A stretch of DNA of 47,151 bases from Psychrobacillus soli (GTDB taxonomy: Bacteria > Bacillota > Bacilli > Bacillales_A > Planococcaceae): NCBI RefSeq assembly GCF_006861775.1, contig NZ_VDGG01000013.1, positions 1-47,151 of the forward strand, in the 5' to 3' direction. Positions 9,083 to 20,542 of the stretch are shown piece by piece; position 1 is the first letter of the stretch; the number at the start of each line of letters is the position of its first letter. A program made the position numbers and the translations under genes. A model generated the notes under the pieces. That model saw nothing but the letters and a program-made list of their open reading frames with translations, searched no databases and was not told the DNA's origin.

Positions 9083-9843
9083 TGTACTCTTCCTTTCCAA
9101 TCCGCTAATTTATTCACTACATCTAATAATGTATATGTGTCTGGCATGACTTGAACGGTCGCACCTAATAATTCCAAATAGTTTTTCGTAATATGTCCAA
9201 TCGTACAAATGGTAAATCGATCATAACCTGTATGAACGCCTATACTTCGATGAAATACATTCGCAGTAGAAGGACTTGTGAAAATGAGCGAGCAGCTTTC
9301 TCCACTTTCTAGAAGTGCTCGAACTTGTTCCGTATTCTCATCTACTTCAACTGTTTCGTATATAGTCCATGTATCGATCACATTTGGTAATCCATCAACA
9401 ATAGTATTTTTTGCAAGATTCCCTTTGAAAAATAGACAACTTTCGTGTGCAGCTGAAAATGTTGGAAACTCTTTCACAAATACATCTGCACTAAAAATAG
9501 TAGGAGTGAAACTGACGTGAAGACCTAAACTTTCTATTGCACATGCAGTTTTCGAACCAACCGCAGCAATTTTAGCTTTAATAGTAGATACGTCTATTTC
9601 ATGTGTTTCTATTTTCGAAAAAAATGCATGTACGCTACTTTGACTCGTAAAAATAAGCCAATCGTATTCGTAACAAGCAAGTAGTTTCTGTTTATCTTCT
9701 AGTGAAACAATTTCTTGCGTCGTTATTAGAGGAGCAATTACAGGAATACCCCCTAGTCGTAAAGTGAGATCCACCGCGGCGGATGATCGTAGTATTCCAG
9801 TAAAAATGACGTGCTCATCTTGTAAAGGATGCTGATTAGACAT
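9079..9843 (-). CDS. hemD: Uroporphyrinogen-III synthase
   Basis: Cyclises hydroxymethylbilane with inversion of ring D. The family diverges in sequence, but the 254-residue length, the segments [13 protein letters not shown] near the start, [16 protein letters not shown] in the middle and [12 protein letters not shown] later, plus the slot between hemC and hemB, make the call safe. It overlaps hemC by eight bases and hemB by four, so translation is tightly coupled. Confidence 0.92.
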   Translation of the reverse strand: MSNQHPLQDEHVIFTGILRSSAAVDLTLRLGGIPVIAPLITTQEIVSLEDKQKLLACYEYDWLIFTSQSSVHAFFSKIETHEIDVSTIKAKIAAVGSKTACAIESLGLHVSFTPTIFSADVFVKEFPTFSAAHESCLFFKGNLAKNTIVDGLPNVIDTWTIYETVEVDENTEQVRALLESGESCSLIFTSPSTANVFHRSIGVHTGYDRFTICTIGHITKNYLELLGATVQVMPDTYTLLDVVNKLADWKGRVQ

Positions 9844-10765
9844 TTAAATCTGCCTTTACTTGTTGGATTAAATCATATGCTCCTTGCTCTGTAACAAGTC
9901 GTGCTACTTCTTTTCCTACTGCTTCCGCATCTGTCCCTGTTACTACTTCTTTAAATACGACAGATGCATCCGGAGCTGCAACTAACCCCGTCATGGTAAT
10001 TTCTTCGCCATTCATAACCGCATATCCAGCTATAGGAACTTGACATCCGCCATCCATTGCAGCTAAAAACGCACGTTCTGCATGTACAGTATCCCAAGTT
10101 TCTTTATCCGAAAGCTTCGCAAGCTCTGCCAGTAATTCAGCATCATCTTCGCGACATTCAATCGCTAAAGACCCTTGCCCTACTGCTGGCACACAATCTT
10201 CCGTAGATAAATATTCCGTTACTACTTCATCACTCCAGCCAAGGCGTTTAAGTCCTGCTGCAGCTAAAATAATCGCATCATATTCGCCATTTTGAAGCTT
10301 TTGAAGTCTCGTATCCACATTTCCTCGAATCCACTTAATCTCGATATCCGAACGCATTAATAGCAGTTGAGCACTTCTTCGTAAACTACTCGTTCCAACT
10401 ATTGCTCCCTTTGGTAGATCCGCAAACTTTACATGGCCTGTTGAGATAAATGCATCGCGCTCATCCACTCGTTTAGGCGTACATCCCATTACTAAACCTG
10501 GAGGCATGACAGAAGGCATATCTTTCATACTATGTACCGCAAAATCGATTTCTTTGTCGTATAATGCTTGTTCAATTTCTTTAACAAAAAGACCTTTTCC
10601 GCCAACTTTAGATAATGTCACATCTAAAATTTGATCCCCTTTTGTAACGATTTCTTTTACTTCAAACTCAAAAGGTGCACCCATATCTTTCATTTGTTGT
10701 ATAAACCAATTAGTTTGTGTTAAAGCTAACTTACTTCTTCTTGAACCTACAATAATTTTACGCAT
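9836..10765 (-). CDS. hemC: Porphobilinogen deaminase (hydroxymethylbilane synthase)
   Basis: Polymerises four porphobilinogens. The dipyrromethane cofactor cysteine is in [23 protein letters not shown] and the catalytic region [13 protein letters not shown] are intact. I start at [15 protein letters not shown] (10765, GAAAGG upstream), the universal N-terminus, rather than nine codons further up. This gives 309 residues. It follows hemX by 17 bases and overlaps hemD by eight. Confidence 0.96.
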   Translation of the reverse strand: MRKIIVGSRRSKLALTQTNWFIQQMKDMGAPFEFEVKEIVTKGDQILDVTLSKVGGKGLFVKEIEQALYDKEIDFAVHSMKDMPSVMPPGLVMGCTPKRVDERDAFISTGHVKFADLPKGAIVGTSSLRRSAQLLLMRSDIEIKWIRGNVDTRLQKLQNGEYDAIILAAAGLKRLGWSDEVVTEYLSTEDCVPAVGQGSLAIECREDDAELLAELAKLSDKETWDTVHAERAFLAAMDGGCQVPIAGYAVMNGEEITMTGLVAAPDASVVFKEVVTGTDAEAVGKEVARLVTEQGAYDLIQQVKADLNV

Positions 10766-10782
10766 AACTTCGCTACCTTTCT

Positions 10783-11613
10783 TTAATACCATAGATGGAA
10801 TTGTGAGAATTGACTACCTAATAGAAAATTGATCAATACAAATAAAAATGCATATATATGAACCCAAGCATAGTTTGTCCCTATAAATCTTGCTCGTTTT
10901 TTGATTACTAAGACGACAATATACATAACTAATAAGAAGAAAGAACTAACTATTTTAAAATCAGCAATAGAAAATACCTCTAAGGATACATACGCCCATT
11001 CTAACCCAAGAACTAAACTTACAAACAATAGCGGGACTCCTACTAAAATAGATAATGTCATCCCAGTTTCTGCTTGTTTTAAAGAAGGCAATCTAGAAAA
11101 TTGCTTCGTCCATTTTTTCTTTTTAAGTACACGATATAAGATTAAGTATAATGTCGAAAAAACAAATGATAAAGAAAAAGCTACATATGCTAATAGAGCA
11201 AACGTAATATGAATAAATAGTAACTCCGATCGCAGTGTATCACCAACTGCAGACTGTTCAATCTGATTTGGCGCAAAGGTATGAATTGTCATAAAGATAA
11301 ATCCAATCACATTCAAAAAGAATGCGGGTAAATCTAAGCGAAATATAATTTGCAAAACTAAAGACAATATGATGATCAACCATGCATAAAAATAGATTCC
11401 CTCAAACAAAGAGAGTATTGGAAATCGCTTCGTTTCGACTATATATAACACTAAAAACACCGTTTGCAATAACCAAACAATGGAGAGCAGCCGAACGGCA
11501 ATTCGGTGTGCATGACGATCTTTATTCAAATAATCGATAAAATAAAAAACAAGACTAACGGATTGGAGGACGACCATTATCTCGTGCAGCCGTGTCATCG
11601 TCAAATCAGCCAT
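10783..11613 (-). CDS. hemX: HemX, CcsA-like integral membrane protein
   Basis: 276 residues with about eight hydrophobic helices, of the cytochrome c assembly (CcsA/ResC-like) fold. In B. subtilis HemX is a membrane protein that lowers HemA abundance and so tunes haem synthesis; that role is known for the family and inferred here. The ATG at 11613 has GGGAG seven bases upstream. A hairpin separates it from hemA, which may give hemA a higher transcript level than the genes below. Confidence 0.9.
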   Translation of the reverse strand: MADLTMTRLHEIMVVLQSVSLVFYFIDYLNKDRHAHRIAVRLLSIVWLLQTVFLVLYIVETKRFPILSLFEGIYFYAWLIIILSLVLQIIFRLDLPAFFLNVIGFIFMTIHTFAPNQIEQSAVGDTLRSELLFIHITFALLAYVAFSLSFVFSTLYLILYRVLKKKKWTKQFSRLPSLKQAETGMTLSILVGVPLLFVSLVLGLEWAYVSLEVFSIADFKIVSSFFLLVMYIVVLVIKKRARFIGTNYAWVHIYAFLFVLINFLLGSQFSQFHLWY

Positions 11614-11635
11614 ATCTAATCTCCCTCTACATAAT

Positions 11636-11694
11636 AAAAAGGCGTTTTATATATCTATTAGTTTCCACACAGATATAAAAAACACCTCCTTTTT
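11636..11694 (-). terminator. Hairpin between hemA and hemX (possible partial terminator or attenuator)
   Basis: The arms 11636-11656 and 11671-11694 pair over about 20 positions with a few bulges. On the minus strand the stem ends in TTTTTATTATG. The downstream genes have no separate promoter I can see, so readthrough is expected and it would reduce rather than stop transcription. Confidence 0.5.
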
Positions 11695-11699
11695 CTTTG

Positions 11700-13064
11700 T
11701 TAAAACGACAAATTTCCTTTTAAATTTTGAGACTCCATTAAAGAATGTTTTAGACTGATTTTTGCTTTTTGAGCTTGATCAACTATTTCATTTTGTACAT
11801 CTTCTTCAATTCCAAAAATTTGTTGGAATAGTTGAAGTTGTTCAACCGAGTCTTTTGCTGTGGATAATTCTTTCACTTGCAAAATAGGCTCTTTTAAAAG
11901 CTGATTGATAATGGATTTTGTATGTTTGTTTAAAATTTTTCGTTCACGTTCTGTTAAATCTGGCATTTTATTTTCAATGGAAGCCATTGTTTCACTTTGT
12001 ATTTTGTTTGCTTTTTCGCGAAGTGCTGAAATAATTGGCACTACTCCAAGTGTTGTTAACCAATCATTAAATTGTTCAATTTCAGTTCCAATCATTTGGT
12101 TAATTTGACTAGCTGCTCGTTCTCGCTCCACTAAGTTCGCTTCGACAATTCCTTGCAAATCATCGATATCATATAAAAACACATTTGGTAAATCACCAAT
12201 CCGTGGATCTAAATCACGTGGTACAGCGATATCTACCATAAATAGCGGTTTTCCTTTACGTAAACGTTCTACTAACTGCATTAACTCATAATCAATGACG
12301 AATTCTGTCGAACCTGTTGAACTGATTAAAATGTCCGCTTCCAATAAGGCACATTGTAGCTCGTCCATTGGTTTTGCATTTCCATCAAACTTCTCTGCAA
12401 GCTCTTTCGCTTTTACATATGTCCGGTTAATAACCGTCACTTTTTCTGCACCACTACCGTGCAAGTTTTGAATGGCAAGTTCTCCCATTTTTCCAGCACC
12501 TAAGATGACTACATGTTTATGTTTTAACGCACCGAAAATTTTCTTTCCTAGCTCTACTGCTGCATAGGAAACAGAAACTGCATTTTCACCAATAGCCGTC
12601 TCTGAATGTGCACGTTTGGCGAATGTAACCGCTTGTTTAAATAATTGATTGAAAACAGTACCGGTTGTTCCATTTTCTTGCCCGTTTAGAAAGCTTTTTC
12701 TCACTTGACCTAATATTTGTGTCTCACCAAGTACCATCGAATCTATCCCTGCTGTAACTCGAAATAAATATTTATTCGCTTCATTATCCTCATGGATAAA
12801 TAAATAGCTAGATAAGTCTTCTAATGGTATATCAAACCAATTTGCTAAAAATTGCTTCACATAATATTTGCCTGTATGCAACTGATCAACAGTCGCATAA
12901 ATTTCTGTTCGGTTACAAGTAGATACAATGACATTTTCTAGTATGCTTTTTTGCCCTTGTAATGCTCGCATTGCGTTCGGAAGCTCTGTTTCGACAAATG
13001 ATAGCTTTTCTCGAATTTCAACTGGAGCAGTACGGTAATTGACACCTACCACGATTGTATGCAT
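11700..13064 (-). CDS. hemA: Glutamyl-tRNA reductase
   Basis: First committed step of haem synthesis: NADPH reduction of glutamyl-tRNA to glutamate-1-semialdehyde. The catalytic cysteine is C50 in [11 protein letters not shown]; the NADPH fold shows [13 protein letters not shown]. The C-terminal dimerisation helices end the 454-residue protein. I start at [16 protein letters not shown] (13064), matching B. subtilis; GGGAG lies ten bases upstream. First gene of hemAXCDBL. A PerR-like box upstream suggests derepression by peroxide. Confidence 0.97.
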   Translation of the reverse strand: MHTIVVGVNYRTAPVEIREKLSFVETELPNAMRALQGQKSILENVIVSTCNRTEIYATVDQLHTGKYYVKQFLANWFDIPLEDLSSYLFIHEDNEANKYLFRVTAGIDSMVLGETQILGQVRKSFLNGQENGTTGTVFNQLFKQAVTFAKRAHSETAIGENAVSVSYAAVELGKKIFGALKHKHVVILGAGKMGELAIQNLHGSGAEKVTVINRTYVKAKELAEKFDGNAKPMDELQCALLEADILISSTGSTEFVIDYELMQLVERLRKGKPLFMVDIAVPRDLDPRIGDLPNVFLYDIDDLQGIVEANLVERERAASQINQMIGTEIEQFNDWLTTLGVVPIISALREKANKIQSETMASIENKMPDLTERERKILNKHTKSIINQLLKEPILQVKELSTAKDSVEQLQLFQQIFGIEEDVQNEIVDQAQKAKISLKHSLMESQNLKGNLSF

Positions 13065-13163
13065 GGAATCATGTCTCCCTTTCACGTTCATTTCATATGT
13101 CCAATTATAACATAGCTTCCCCTAAGGTTCTTACCCATTTGTGAACAAGCTATGAAATCTTAA

Positions 13164-13178
13164 TTAGAATGATTATAA
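13164..13178 (-). promoter_or_regulatory. PerR-type operator upstream of hemA
   Basis: The minus strand reads TTATAATCATTCTAA, 14 of 15 positions of the PerR box TTATAATNATTATAA. It contains a TATAAT that could be the -10 element, though I see no good -35 box, so the exact promoter is open. B. subtilis hemA is known to be PerR-repressed. The stretch 13079-13377 holds no gene. Confidence 0.65.
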
Positions 13179-13377
13179 AATAATATTAACAAACAACCTG
13201 ACCTATTACAAGGCAATAGCTTGAATGCGAAATATGCAGAAAATTAGCAATAAAAAGCGTGAACTTGTTGTTTTACGAAACTTTCCGCTTGCTTTCTGAG
13301 CAAGAGTTTGAGCGGCCACTTCTCCATTCAGTACAAAACGCCCCCTTATATTATACAGACTTTTATTTACTGCACAA

Positions 13378-13421
13378 AAAAAAGATTATGTAGCGTTATA
13401 TTACCCTACATAATCTTTTTT
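13378..13421. terminator. Bidirectional terminator downstream of engB
   Basis: AAAAGATTATGTAG pairs with CTACATAATCTTTT, and T-runs exist on both strands. It follows the engB stop on the minus strand. Confidence 0.85.
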
Positions 13422-13454
13422 AATCAACTAAGCAACCTGGTTGCTAAAAAATGG

Positions 13455-14036
13455 TTACATTCTACTTTCAATCTCAGCCCAAGCTGCGTCGAAGCCGAGT
13501 CCTTTTTCAGAGGAGAATACGACTAGCGGGTCACCTTTTTCCATTTGTAATTCATCTGAAACAATTTTTTTGTGTTTATCCCATTTACCTTTTGGAATTT
13601 TATCTGCCTTTGTTGCAATTACGATACAAGGGATATTATAATGCTTTAAAAAATCATACATCATGCAATCATCTGCTGTCGGCGGATGTCTTAAATCGAC
13701 GATTAATATTACCGCCTTTAGCACCTCACGTGAGGTAAAATAAGTTTCAATCATTTTCCCCCACGCCGCACGTTCTGTTTTAGATACTTTCGCATAACCA
13801 TATCCAGGTACATCCACAAACAGTAAATCTTCTTCTAATTTATAAAAATTTAACGTTTGTGTTTTCCCTGGCTTAGATGAAATACGCGCCATGCTTTTTC
13901 GACCAATCATTTTATTGATGAAAGACGATTTCCCAACATTCGAACGTCCAGCTAACGCGAATTCTGGTAAGTCCCCTTCTGGATATTGCGCTGGTCTTAC
14001 AGCACTTATAAGTAGCTCTACGTTGTTAATTTTCAT
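13455..14036 (-). CDS. engB: Ribosome biogenesis GTPase YsxC/EngB
   Basis: Essential GTPase needed for late 50S subunit assembly. The P-loop GRSNVGKSS is at 30-38, G3 is DVPGYGYA and G4 is TKADK. Length of 193 residues is typical. The start overlaps the lonA stop (ATGA), so it is the second gene of a lonA-engB operon. In B. subtilis ysxD lies between this gene and hemA; it is absent here. Confidence 0.95.
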   Translation of the reverse strand: MKINNVELLISAVRPAQYPEGDLPEFALAGRSNVGKSSFINKMIGRKSMARISSKPGKTQTLNFYKLEEDLLFVDVPGYGYAKVSKTERAAWGKMIETYFTSREVLKAVILIVDLRHPPTADDCMMYDFLKHYNIPCIVIATKADKIPKGKWDKHKKIVSDELQMEKGDPLVVFSSEKGLGFDAAWAEIESRM

Positions 14037-16357
14037 TTTTTTGTCTCCTCCAATGCTAATTGAAGCACCTCTTGAGCATCGGAAACAAAATGAAACGTTA
14101 ATACTTCTCGAACACTTTCTGGAATATCTTCAATATCGCGCTCATTGTCTTGTGGACAAATAATAGTTGTTAACCCAGCGCGATGTGCACTTAATGTTTT
14201 TTCTTTTAATCCACCAATTGGTAATACTCTTCCTCTTAACGTTACTTCACCAGTCATTCCAATTTCTCGTTTGATCGGACGTTTGGACAAAGCGGATACA
14301 AGAGCCGTAACAATTGTAATTCCCGCAGATGGTCCATCTTTCGGAACTGCACCTTCTGGTACATGGATATGAATATCTTTGTTTTCATAAAATGATGCAT
14401 CTAATCCAAATTCCTCTGCTTTCGAACGGACATATGATAATGCAGTTTGTGCAGATTCTTTCATCACATCCCCGAGCTTCCCAGTTAGTTGAAGTTTTCC
14501 AGTTCCTGCTGATAAAGATACTTCAATTTGCAATGTATCGCCACCAACCGTTGTATAAGCTAGTCCTGTCGCTACACCTATTTGGTTTTCTGTTTCTGCT
14601 AAACCGAATCTGAATTTCCGTTTACCAATTGTATCTTCTAAATTTTTCGTTGAAATAGTTATCCGCTTTTTGTCGCCAGAAACAATTTGGAGTGCCGCTT
14701 TTCGGCAAACATTTGCTAATACACGATTTAACCCACGTACCCCTGCTTCTCGCGTAAAATGGCGGATAATATCAATAATCGCATCATCTTTCAATTGAAG
14801 CTGAGATTTTGTTAAGCCATGCTCTTTAATTTGCTTTGGTAGTAAATGATTTTTAGCAATTGAAAGCTTTTCCATTTCCGTATATCCAGCAAGAGAAATA
14901 ATCTCCATGCGATCTCGTAATGGACCAGGAATCGTACTTAAATCGTTCGCAGTAGCAATAAATAATACATTAGATAAATCATATGTTTCTTCAATATAAT
15001 GGTCACTAAATGTATTATTTTGCTCTGGATCCAATACTTCTAGCATAGCAGCAGAAGGATCTCCTCTGAAGTCATTCGACATTTTATCGATTTCGTCCAG
15101 TAAAAATAGCGGGTTTATCGTCCCTGCTTTTTTCATCCCTTGTATAATGCGCCCCGGCATTGCACCTACGTATGTTCGACGATGCCCGCGAATTTCGGAC
15201 TCATCGCGCACCCCACCTAATGAAATACGAACAAAATTACGGCCCAATGATTCAGCAATAGATTTCGCAAGAGAAGTTTTCCCAACCCCAGGAGGTCCTG
15301 CTAAACAAAGGATTGGTCCACGTAAGGATTTCGTCAATTGGCGAACGGCTAAATATTCTAAAATCCGTTCCTTCACAGACTCTAATCCTTCATGGTCTCG
15401 ATTTAATATTTGTTCCGAACGTTTAATATCTAATTGATCTTCTGTTGATTTCGACCAAGGAATGGACACAATCCAATCGATATAATTCCGAATAACGCCA
15501 CTTTCTGGCGCCTGGGATGGTAATTTTTCATATCGATTTAATTCTTTTAATACATTTTTTTTAGTTGTTTCTGGTAGACCTGCTTCTTCAATTCGCTTTT
15601 TTAACTCTGCTACTTCCCCAGTTTTACCTTCTTTTTCTCCAAGCTCGGTTTGAATCGCTTTCATTTGCTCACGCAGGTAAAATTCTTTTTGTGTTCGTTC
15701 CATTGCGTGTTTGACACGCGTGTTAATCTTTTGCTCTAAATTGAGTATTTCCTGTTCATTGTATAATCGTGCGATTAACACTTCTAATCGCTCTTTTACA
15801 TCCATTATTTCTAAAATTTCTTGTTTACCAGCAATTTTAAGAGGTAAATGGGACGCAATCATATCTGCTAATCGACCAGGTTCCTCAATATCAACTACGG
15901 AGTTATATGTTTCTTCTGATACACTTTTAGATACCTTTGAATACTTTTCAAAATTATGTAGTAACGTGCGCATGAGCGCTTCGTCTTCCTGATCTGCTTT
16001 TTCTGGTTCAATATATGCAGATACAGTTACTTCATCAAATGTATCAGTTTTTCTATAATCGTCCCAAATTGCGCGCTGCACTCCTTCTACTAAGACACGC
16101 ATTGTCCCGTTTGGCAGCTTCACCATTTGCTTTACAGTTGCAATAACCCCGACATCATATACATCTTCCATTACCGGTTGTTCCAAAGCCATATCTCTTT
16201 GTGCAGTTAAAAACAACTTTTCTTCACGCAACATAGCTTCATTTAACGCTGCAATTGAACGCTCACGACCAATATCGACGTGAAGAATCATTGTAGGAAA
16301 TACTAATAACCCTCTAAGGGGTAATACTGGATAGTATGTCATATTTTCGTTTGCCAT
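14033..16357 (-). CDS. lonA: ATP-dependent protease Lon
   Basis: Cytosolic AAA+ serine protease of 774 residues. The N-terminal substrate domain opens with [14 protein letters not shown]. Walker A is GPPGVGKT at 354-361. The catalytic Ser is S677 in PKDGPSAGI, with the partner lysine expected near 720 in [14 protein letters not shown]. The start has GGAGGTG upstream. Contrary to B. subtilis there is no lonB between lonA and clpX: the 174-base gap holds only the clpX terminator and lonA's ribosome site. Confidence 0.97.
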   Translation of the reverse strand: MANENMTYYPVLPLRGLLVFPTMILHVDIGRERSIAALNEAMLREEKLFLTAQRDMALEQPVMEDVYDVGVIATVKQMVKLPNGTMRVLVEGVQRAIWDDYRKTDTFDEVTVSAYIEPEKADQEDEALMRTLLHNFEKYSKVSKSVSEETYNSVVDIEEPGRLADMIASHLPLKIAGKQEILEIMDVKERLEVLIARLYNEQEILNLEQKINTRVKHAMERTQKEFYLREQMKAIQTELGEKEGKTGEVAELKKRIEEAGLPETTKKNVLKELNRYEKLPSQAPESGVIRNYIDWIVSIPWSKSTEDQLDIKRSEQILNRDHEGLESVKERILEYLAVRQLTKSLRGPILCLAGPPGVGKTSLAKSIAESLGRNFVRISLGGVRDESEIRGHRRTYVGAMPGRIIQGMKKAGTINPLFLLDEIDKMSNDFRGDPSAAMLEVLDPEQNNTFSDHYIEETYDLSNVLFIATANDLSTIPGPLRDRMEIISLAGYTEMEKLSIAKNHLLPKQIKEHGLTKSQLQLKDDAIIDIIRHFTREAGVRGLNRVLANVCRKAALQIVSGDKKRITISTKNLEDTIGKRKFRFGLAETENQIGVATGLAYTTVGGDTLQIEVSLSAGTGKLQLTGKLGDVMKESAQTALSYVRSKAEEFGLDASFYENKDIHIHVPEGAVPKDGPSAGITIVTALVSALSKRPIKREIGMTGEVTLRGRVLPIGGLKEKTLSAHRAGLTTIICPQDNERDIEDIPESVREVLTFHFVSDAQEVLQLALEETKK

Positions 16358-16460
16358 TTCGGGAAGTCACCTCCAACTTATTCTGTCCGAATCATATGAG
16401 AAAATACAATTCAATCTTGCTATAACCGCTCTTCCCTATTTTCTCCAAGAGGAAACGTAA

Positions 16461-16520
16461 GAAGAAAAAGCTGACATCCTTGCTTGCGCTAAGCACGCGC
16501 AGATTGGAAGCCAGCTTATA
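16461..16520 (-). terminator. Terminator downstream of clpX
   Basis: AAGCTG (16468-16473) pairs with CAGCTT (16512-16517) around an imperfect inner GCGC stem. On the minus strand TTTTTCTTCTT follows. It lies just after the clpX stop. Confidence 0.65.
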
Positions 16521-16531
16521 TCAACATCCGG

Positions 16532-17800
16532 TTACGCAGATGTTTTCTCGTTATCTTTTTCTACTTCAGTGCCGTCTTCTAACAATAGTCTTGGACGTGC
16601 TTTTTCTGTAATAGCTTCTTTCGTAATTACACACTCTACAATATCTTCGCGTGATGGCAACTCGTACATCACATCTAACATAATGTTTTCAATAATTGAT
16701 CGAAGACCACGAGCACCGGTTTTACGCTCAATCGCTTCTTTCGCAATTTCAATTAAAGCGTCATCTTCAAATGTGAGCTTCACATTATCCAATTCAATCA
16801 TTTTTTGATATTGCTTCACAAGTGCGTTTTTAGGTTCCGTTAAAATTTGGACAAGCGCTTCATTGTCTAACTGCTCTAAGCTTGCAAGCACTGGTAAACG
16901 ACCGATAAACTCTGGAATTAACCCAAATTTCAATAAATCTTCTGGGATTAACTGACCAAGCACAGAACCTGCTTCGATTTCCACTTTGTTTGGATCTGCA
17001 CCGAAACCAATTACTTTTTCACCTAGACGGCGTTTAATAATTTGTTCGATTCCGTCAAATGCACCACCAACGATAAATAAAATATTCGTTGTATCAATTT
17101 GAATGAACTCTTGGTGTGGGTGCTTACGACCACCTTGTGGTGGAACACTAGCAACGGTACCTTCTAATATTTTAAGCAGTGCCTGTTGCACACCTTCACC
17201 TGATACGTCTCTTGTAATTGAAGGGTTTTCAGATTTACGTGCTACTTTATCTATTTCATCGATATAAATAATCCCTTTTTCTGCCTTTTCAATATCATAG
17301 TCCGCAGACTGAATCAGTTTCAAAAGAATGTTTTCTACATCTTCTCCAACATAGCCCGCTTCTGTTAAGGAAGTAGCATCTGCAATAGCAAATGGCACAT
17401 TCAAAATACGTGCTAATGTTTGAGCTAGTAATGTTTTCCCACTACCAGTAGGTCCAATCAGTACTATATTCGATTTAGATAATTCTACTTCGTCGATTAC
17501 GCTATTTGAATTAATGCGTTTGTAATGGTTGTAAACAGCAACTGCAAGTGATTTTTTTGCTCTTTCCTGGCCAATTACATACTCATCTAAAATAGTTAAA
17601 ATTTCTTTTGGTTTTGGAACTTCTTTAAACTCTACTTCTTCTTCGATACCAAGCTCTTCTTCTACAATTTCAGAACATAAATCGATACATTCATCACAAA
17701 TATAGACACCTGGTCCTGCAACTAGCTTACGAACTTGTTCTTGTGGTTTTCCACAAAAAGAACATTTTAAGTTCCCTTTTTCATCATTGAATTTGAACAA
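16532..17800 (-). CDS. clpX: ClpX, ATPase subunit of ClpXP
   Basis: Hexameric unfoldase that feeds proteins to ClpP. The zinc domain has cysteines 13, 16, 35 and 38; Walker A is GPTGSGKT at 116-123; the sensor/pore region and IGF-type loop region (KVIGFGA) are present. I start at TTG 17800. It gives MFKFNDEKG, matching B. subtilis, and AGGGGTG sits six bases upstream. The GTG three codons earlier would leave no room for a ribosome site. Length is 422 residues. Confidence 0.96.
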   Translation of the reverse strand: MFKFNDEKGNLKCSFCGKPQEQVRKLVAGPGVYICDECIDLCSEIVEEELGIEEEVEFKEVPKPKEILTILDEYVIGQERAKKSLAVAVYNHYKRINSNSVIDEVELSKSNIVLIGPTGSGKTLLAQTLARILNVPFAIADATSLTEAGYVGEDVENILLKLIQSADYDIEKAEKGIIYIDEIDKVARKSENPSITRDVSGEGVQQALLKILEGTVASVPPQGGRKHPHQEFIQIDTTNILFIVGGAFDGIEQIIKRRLGEKVIGFGADPNKVEIEAGSVLGQLIPEDLLKFGLIPEFIGRLPVLASLEQLDNEALVQILTEPKNALVKQYQKMIELDNVKLTFEDDALIEIAKEAIERKTGARGLRSIIENIMLDVMYELPSREDIVECVITKEAITEKARPRLLLEDGTEVEKDNEKTSA

Positions 17801-17895
17801 AATATTCACCCCTATTCAAGCAATTATCTTACAAGATTCTCATTAAGTAATCAAATAATACGTTTATGTTTTATATCCTAATAACCTATGTATGG

Positions 17896-17938
17896 TATAA
17901 AACAAGGCACAGACAATTTGCTGTACCTTGTTTTATAT
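17896..17938. terminator. Terminator downstream of tig
   Basis: AAAACAAGG-ACAG pairs with CTGT-CCTTGTTTT. T-rich flanks on both strands make it bidirectional. It lies directly after the tig stop. Confidence 0.85.
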
Positions 17939-17958
17939 TATAACGCTTTTTTCAACTA

Positions 17959-19239
17959 TTATGAAATTTTAGCGTTTTCTACTAAGAACTCAACTGTTTT
18001 TTGGAAACGAATATCGTTTTCAAGTACTGCTGTACCACCAAGTGCTTTTTTAATGTCTTCAGCAGCCATATTGAATTGTGCAGCCATTTTTTCAAGTTCT
18101 GCATTTACATCTTCTTCTGTAGATTCCAAACCTTCTTTTTCAGCAATTGCTTCAAGTGTTAATGAAACTTTTACGCGGCTGTTTGCATCTTCTGCCATTT
18201 GTGTGCGTAAAGCTGCTTCATCTTGACCAGAGAACTGATAATAAAGATCTAGGTTCATCCCTTGTTGCTCTAAACGTTGACCAAATTCTTGAAGCATACG
18301 ATCAGTTTCTGACTCAATCATTGCTTCTGGAATGTCGATTGTTGCATTAGCTGCAGCAGCTTCTACTAAGTTGTCGCGAAGCGTTTGTGCTGATAGTTGT
18401 TTTTTCTCTTCAGCAGTTGTTTCTTTTAATTTTGCACGTAATGCGTCAATGCCTTCTACTTCAGCATCTACTTCTTTTGCAAAATCGTCGTTTAGTTCAG
18501 GAAGTTCTTTTCCTTTAACTTCCTTCACTGTTACTTTGAAGATCGCTTGTTTACCAGCTAGTTCAGCAGCATGGTATTCTTCTGGGAAAGTTACTTCAAC
18601 GTCTTTTGAATCCCCAGTTTTTACACCTACTAATTGCTCTTCAAAACCTGGAATGAAAGAGTTAGAACCAATTTCTAGTGGGTAGTCAGTTCCTGCTCCA
18701 CCTTCAAATGCAACTTCGTCTACGAAACCTTCAAAGTCGATTACAGCAGTATCGCCTTCAACGATTGCATCTTCTTTTACAACTAACTCAGCTAAACGAG
18801 TTTGTTGGCTTTTTAGTTGCTCATCGATTTCTTCGTCTGTTACAGTTTCGTCTAATTTACTTACTTCTAAACCTTTGTAGTCCCCTAAAGTTACTTCTGG
18901 TTTTACAACAACTTTTGCAGTAAATACTAAAGGTTGTCCTTTTTCCATTGTAACGATGTCGATTTCTGGTTGATCTACTGGATTAATATCCGCTTCTTCA
19001 ACAGCAGCTGAATAAGCATGTGGAAGAATGAAATCTAATGCATCTTGGTATAAAGACTCTACACCGTACATTTTTTCGAACATTTGACGTGGCATTTTCC
19101 CTTTACGGAAACCAGGTACATTAATTTGTTTTACTACTTTTTTAAACGCTTGGTCTAAACCATTAGCTACTACATCTGCAGCAACCTCAATTGTTAATAA
19201 ACCATTGTTACCTTCTTGTTTTTCCCATTTAACTGACAT
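17959..19239 (-). CDS. tig: Trigger factor
   Basis: Ribosome-bound chaperone and peptidyl-prolyl isomerase. The ribosome-docking loop GFRKGKMPR is near residue 44. The central FKBP-type domain follows [15 protein letters not shown], and a helical C-terminal chaperone region completes 426 residues. I start at [10 protein letters not shown] (19239), seven bases after TGGAGGTAG; five upstream in-frame codons are excluded. It is monocistronic by spacing, with its own terminator. Confidence 0.95.
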   Translation of the reverse strand: MSVKWEKQEGNNGLLTIEVAADVVANGLDQAFKKVVKQINVPGFRKGKMPRQMFEKMYGVESLYQDALDFILPHAYSAAVEEADINPVDQPEIDIVTMEKGQPLVFTAKVVVKPEVTLGDYKGLEVSKLDETVTDEEIDEQLKSQQTRLAELVVKEDAIVEGDTAVIDFEGFVDEVAFEGGAGTDYPLEIGSNSFIPGFEEQLVGVKTGDSKDVEVTFPEEYHAAELAGKQAIFKVTVKEVKGKELPELNDDFAKEVDAEVEGIDALRAKLKETTAEEKKQLSAQTLRDNLVEAAAANATIDIPEAMIESETDRMLQEFGQRLEQQGMNLDLYYQFSGQDEAALRTQMAEDANSRVKVSLTLEAIAEKEGLESTEEDVNAELEKMAAQFNMAAEDIKKALGGTAVLENDIRFQKTVEFLVENAKIS

Positions 19240-19362
19240 ATATTCTACCTCCAAAAAATAAATTACAATATTTTAGCAGCCTGTATAAAGTGACAGGACA
19301 GGTTTTACACTAATTATATTGACAACTTGTATATTATAGCATAGTTGAATAGACTTTCAACA

Positions 19363-20367
19363 TTATTCATGCCCTATTGCTTCTGTCGACGCTTCCAATA
19401 AACTAATCAACTCATACAACTCGTTCGATTGCACACTTTCGTTTCCAAATAATGTATCAATAAAGTTTACATATGCTTGTGCTACCGCTTCGTCGCTATA
19501 TCCTGCCCAATCGAATGGAAATAATGCATACGCATGGCTATGTACTAATCCTACTGTTAACTGCAATTTAGAAGGATCTTTTTCTAATATGTCTTGGATA
19601 TATCTATTGACCAACTCTATTCGATCAATTGCATTAGGTCTAGGTGGTGAAACTGGATTCACCATTTGTTTAAAACCAAATTTTTCAATTTGTATCTCTG
19701 TTGACTCACCATTAGCACTTAATAGTAATAAGGCGAGCGTTTGTATAGCAGGAGATACTTTTTTGCTTTGAACAATTTCAATAATATTAAGTATTGCTTC
19801 GCTTACATCTTGATGAAAAGCTTCTTGTAACAATGCTTCTTGCTCTAGTAAGTTTAATTTCACAAACTCATCCAGTACAAATCTTTCTTTATCGACGCTG
19901 GGAATGATTTCATTGTCTTCGGCAAGAAAGCTATCCTGTTCTCTTGCAAGTCGCCCACTTAGTTCTTTTAATTGTAAGAAGTTTTTCTTTCGTTCATTAG
20001 TAAACCTTTTATCCACGAGTAATTTGTTTAATACACTATCAACTTCATGATAAGCTTTTAGGTCTAGTAAAATAGTTAAGTAAAGTTCCACGATTTGTTC
20101 GAACAAAGATGATCTTTTCTTCAATAAATCCTCACATATTACTTTCGCTTCTTGTTGACGCTGAGTTTCTAACAGAGAGAGTATGTATACAATTAATATC
20201 GTGTCGTCTAGCTCAATATGTTCTTTTGCTTGATCGAAGCATTTTGCTGCTTCTATATGATTATTTTGTTCCGCAAAGGCTAATCCATCCGCAATCAGCT
20301 TTTCAACCATCCCTGGAAAATAAATAATATTTTCTTTCGTTCTTGGAACATGTTGTTTTTTTTTCAT
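19363..20367 (-). CDS. TPR-like protein, YsoA-like
   Basis: 334 residues, predicted all-helical. Residues 20-160 contain degenerate tetratricopeptide-like helix pairs (GLAFAEQNNHIEAAKCFDQA; ILSLLETQRQQEAKVICEDLL). Position next to tig matches ysoA of B. subtilis, a TPR protein of unknown function. No signal peptide or membrane segment, so cytosolic. Function unknown. Confidence 0.8.
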   Translation of the reverse strand: MKKKQHVPRTKENIIYFPGMVEKLIADGLAFAEQNNHIEAAKCFDQAKEHIELDDTILIVYILSLLETQRQQEAKVICEDLLKKRSSLFEQIVELYLTILLDLKAYHEVDSVLNKLLVDKRFTNERKKNFLQLKELSGRLAREQDSFLAEDNEIIPSVDKERFVLDEFVKLNLLEQEALLQEAFHQDVSEAILNIIEIVQSKKVSPAIQTLALLLLSANGESTEIQIEKFGFKQMVNPVSPPRPNAIDRIELVNRYIQDILEKDPSKLQLTVGLVHSHAYALFPFDWAGYSDEAVAQAYVNFIDTLFGNESVQSNELYELISLLEASTEAIGHE

Positions 20368-20474
20368 TTTATTCGCCTGCCTTTACCTTCAATATATACC
20401 TATATACTATATCATGTTGTATATTTTTTCTATATCTTATTAACTTTTTCTTCTGAAAATTTACACATTGAACC

Positions 20475-20506
20475 TAAAAACAACTGGATAAACAGAATCC
20501 AGCTGT
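20475..20506 (-). terminator. Terminator of the HExxH gene
   Basis: CAGCTGGATT and its partner AATCCAGTTG form a 9-10 bp stem with a 6-base loop, followed on the minus strand by TTTTTAGG. It lies 37 bases beyond the gene's stop. Confidence 0.75.
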
Positions 20507-20542
20507 CGATTTATATCATATAAAGTGGAGAGATAGAAGCGT

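Noticed and set aside
13230-13320. Possible repeat remnant (TTTCCGCTTGC...GAGCGGCC)
   Set aside because: Arms are short and imperfect and no second copy is visible in the window.
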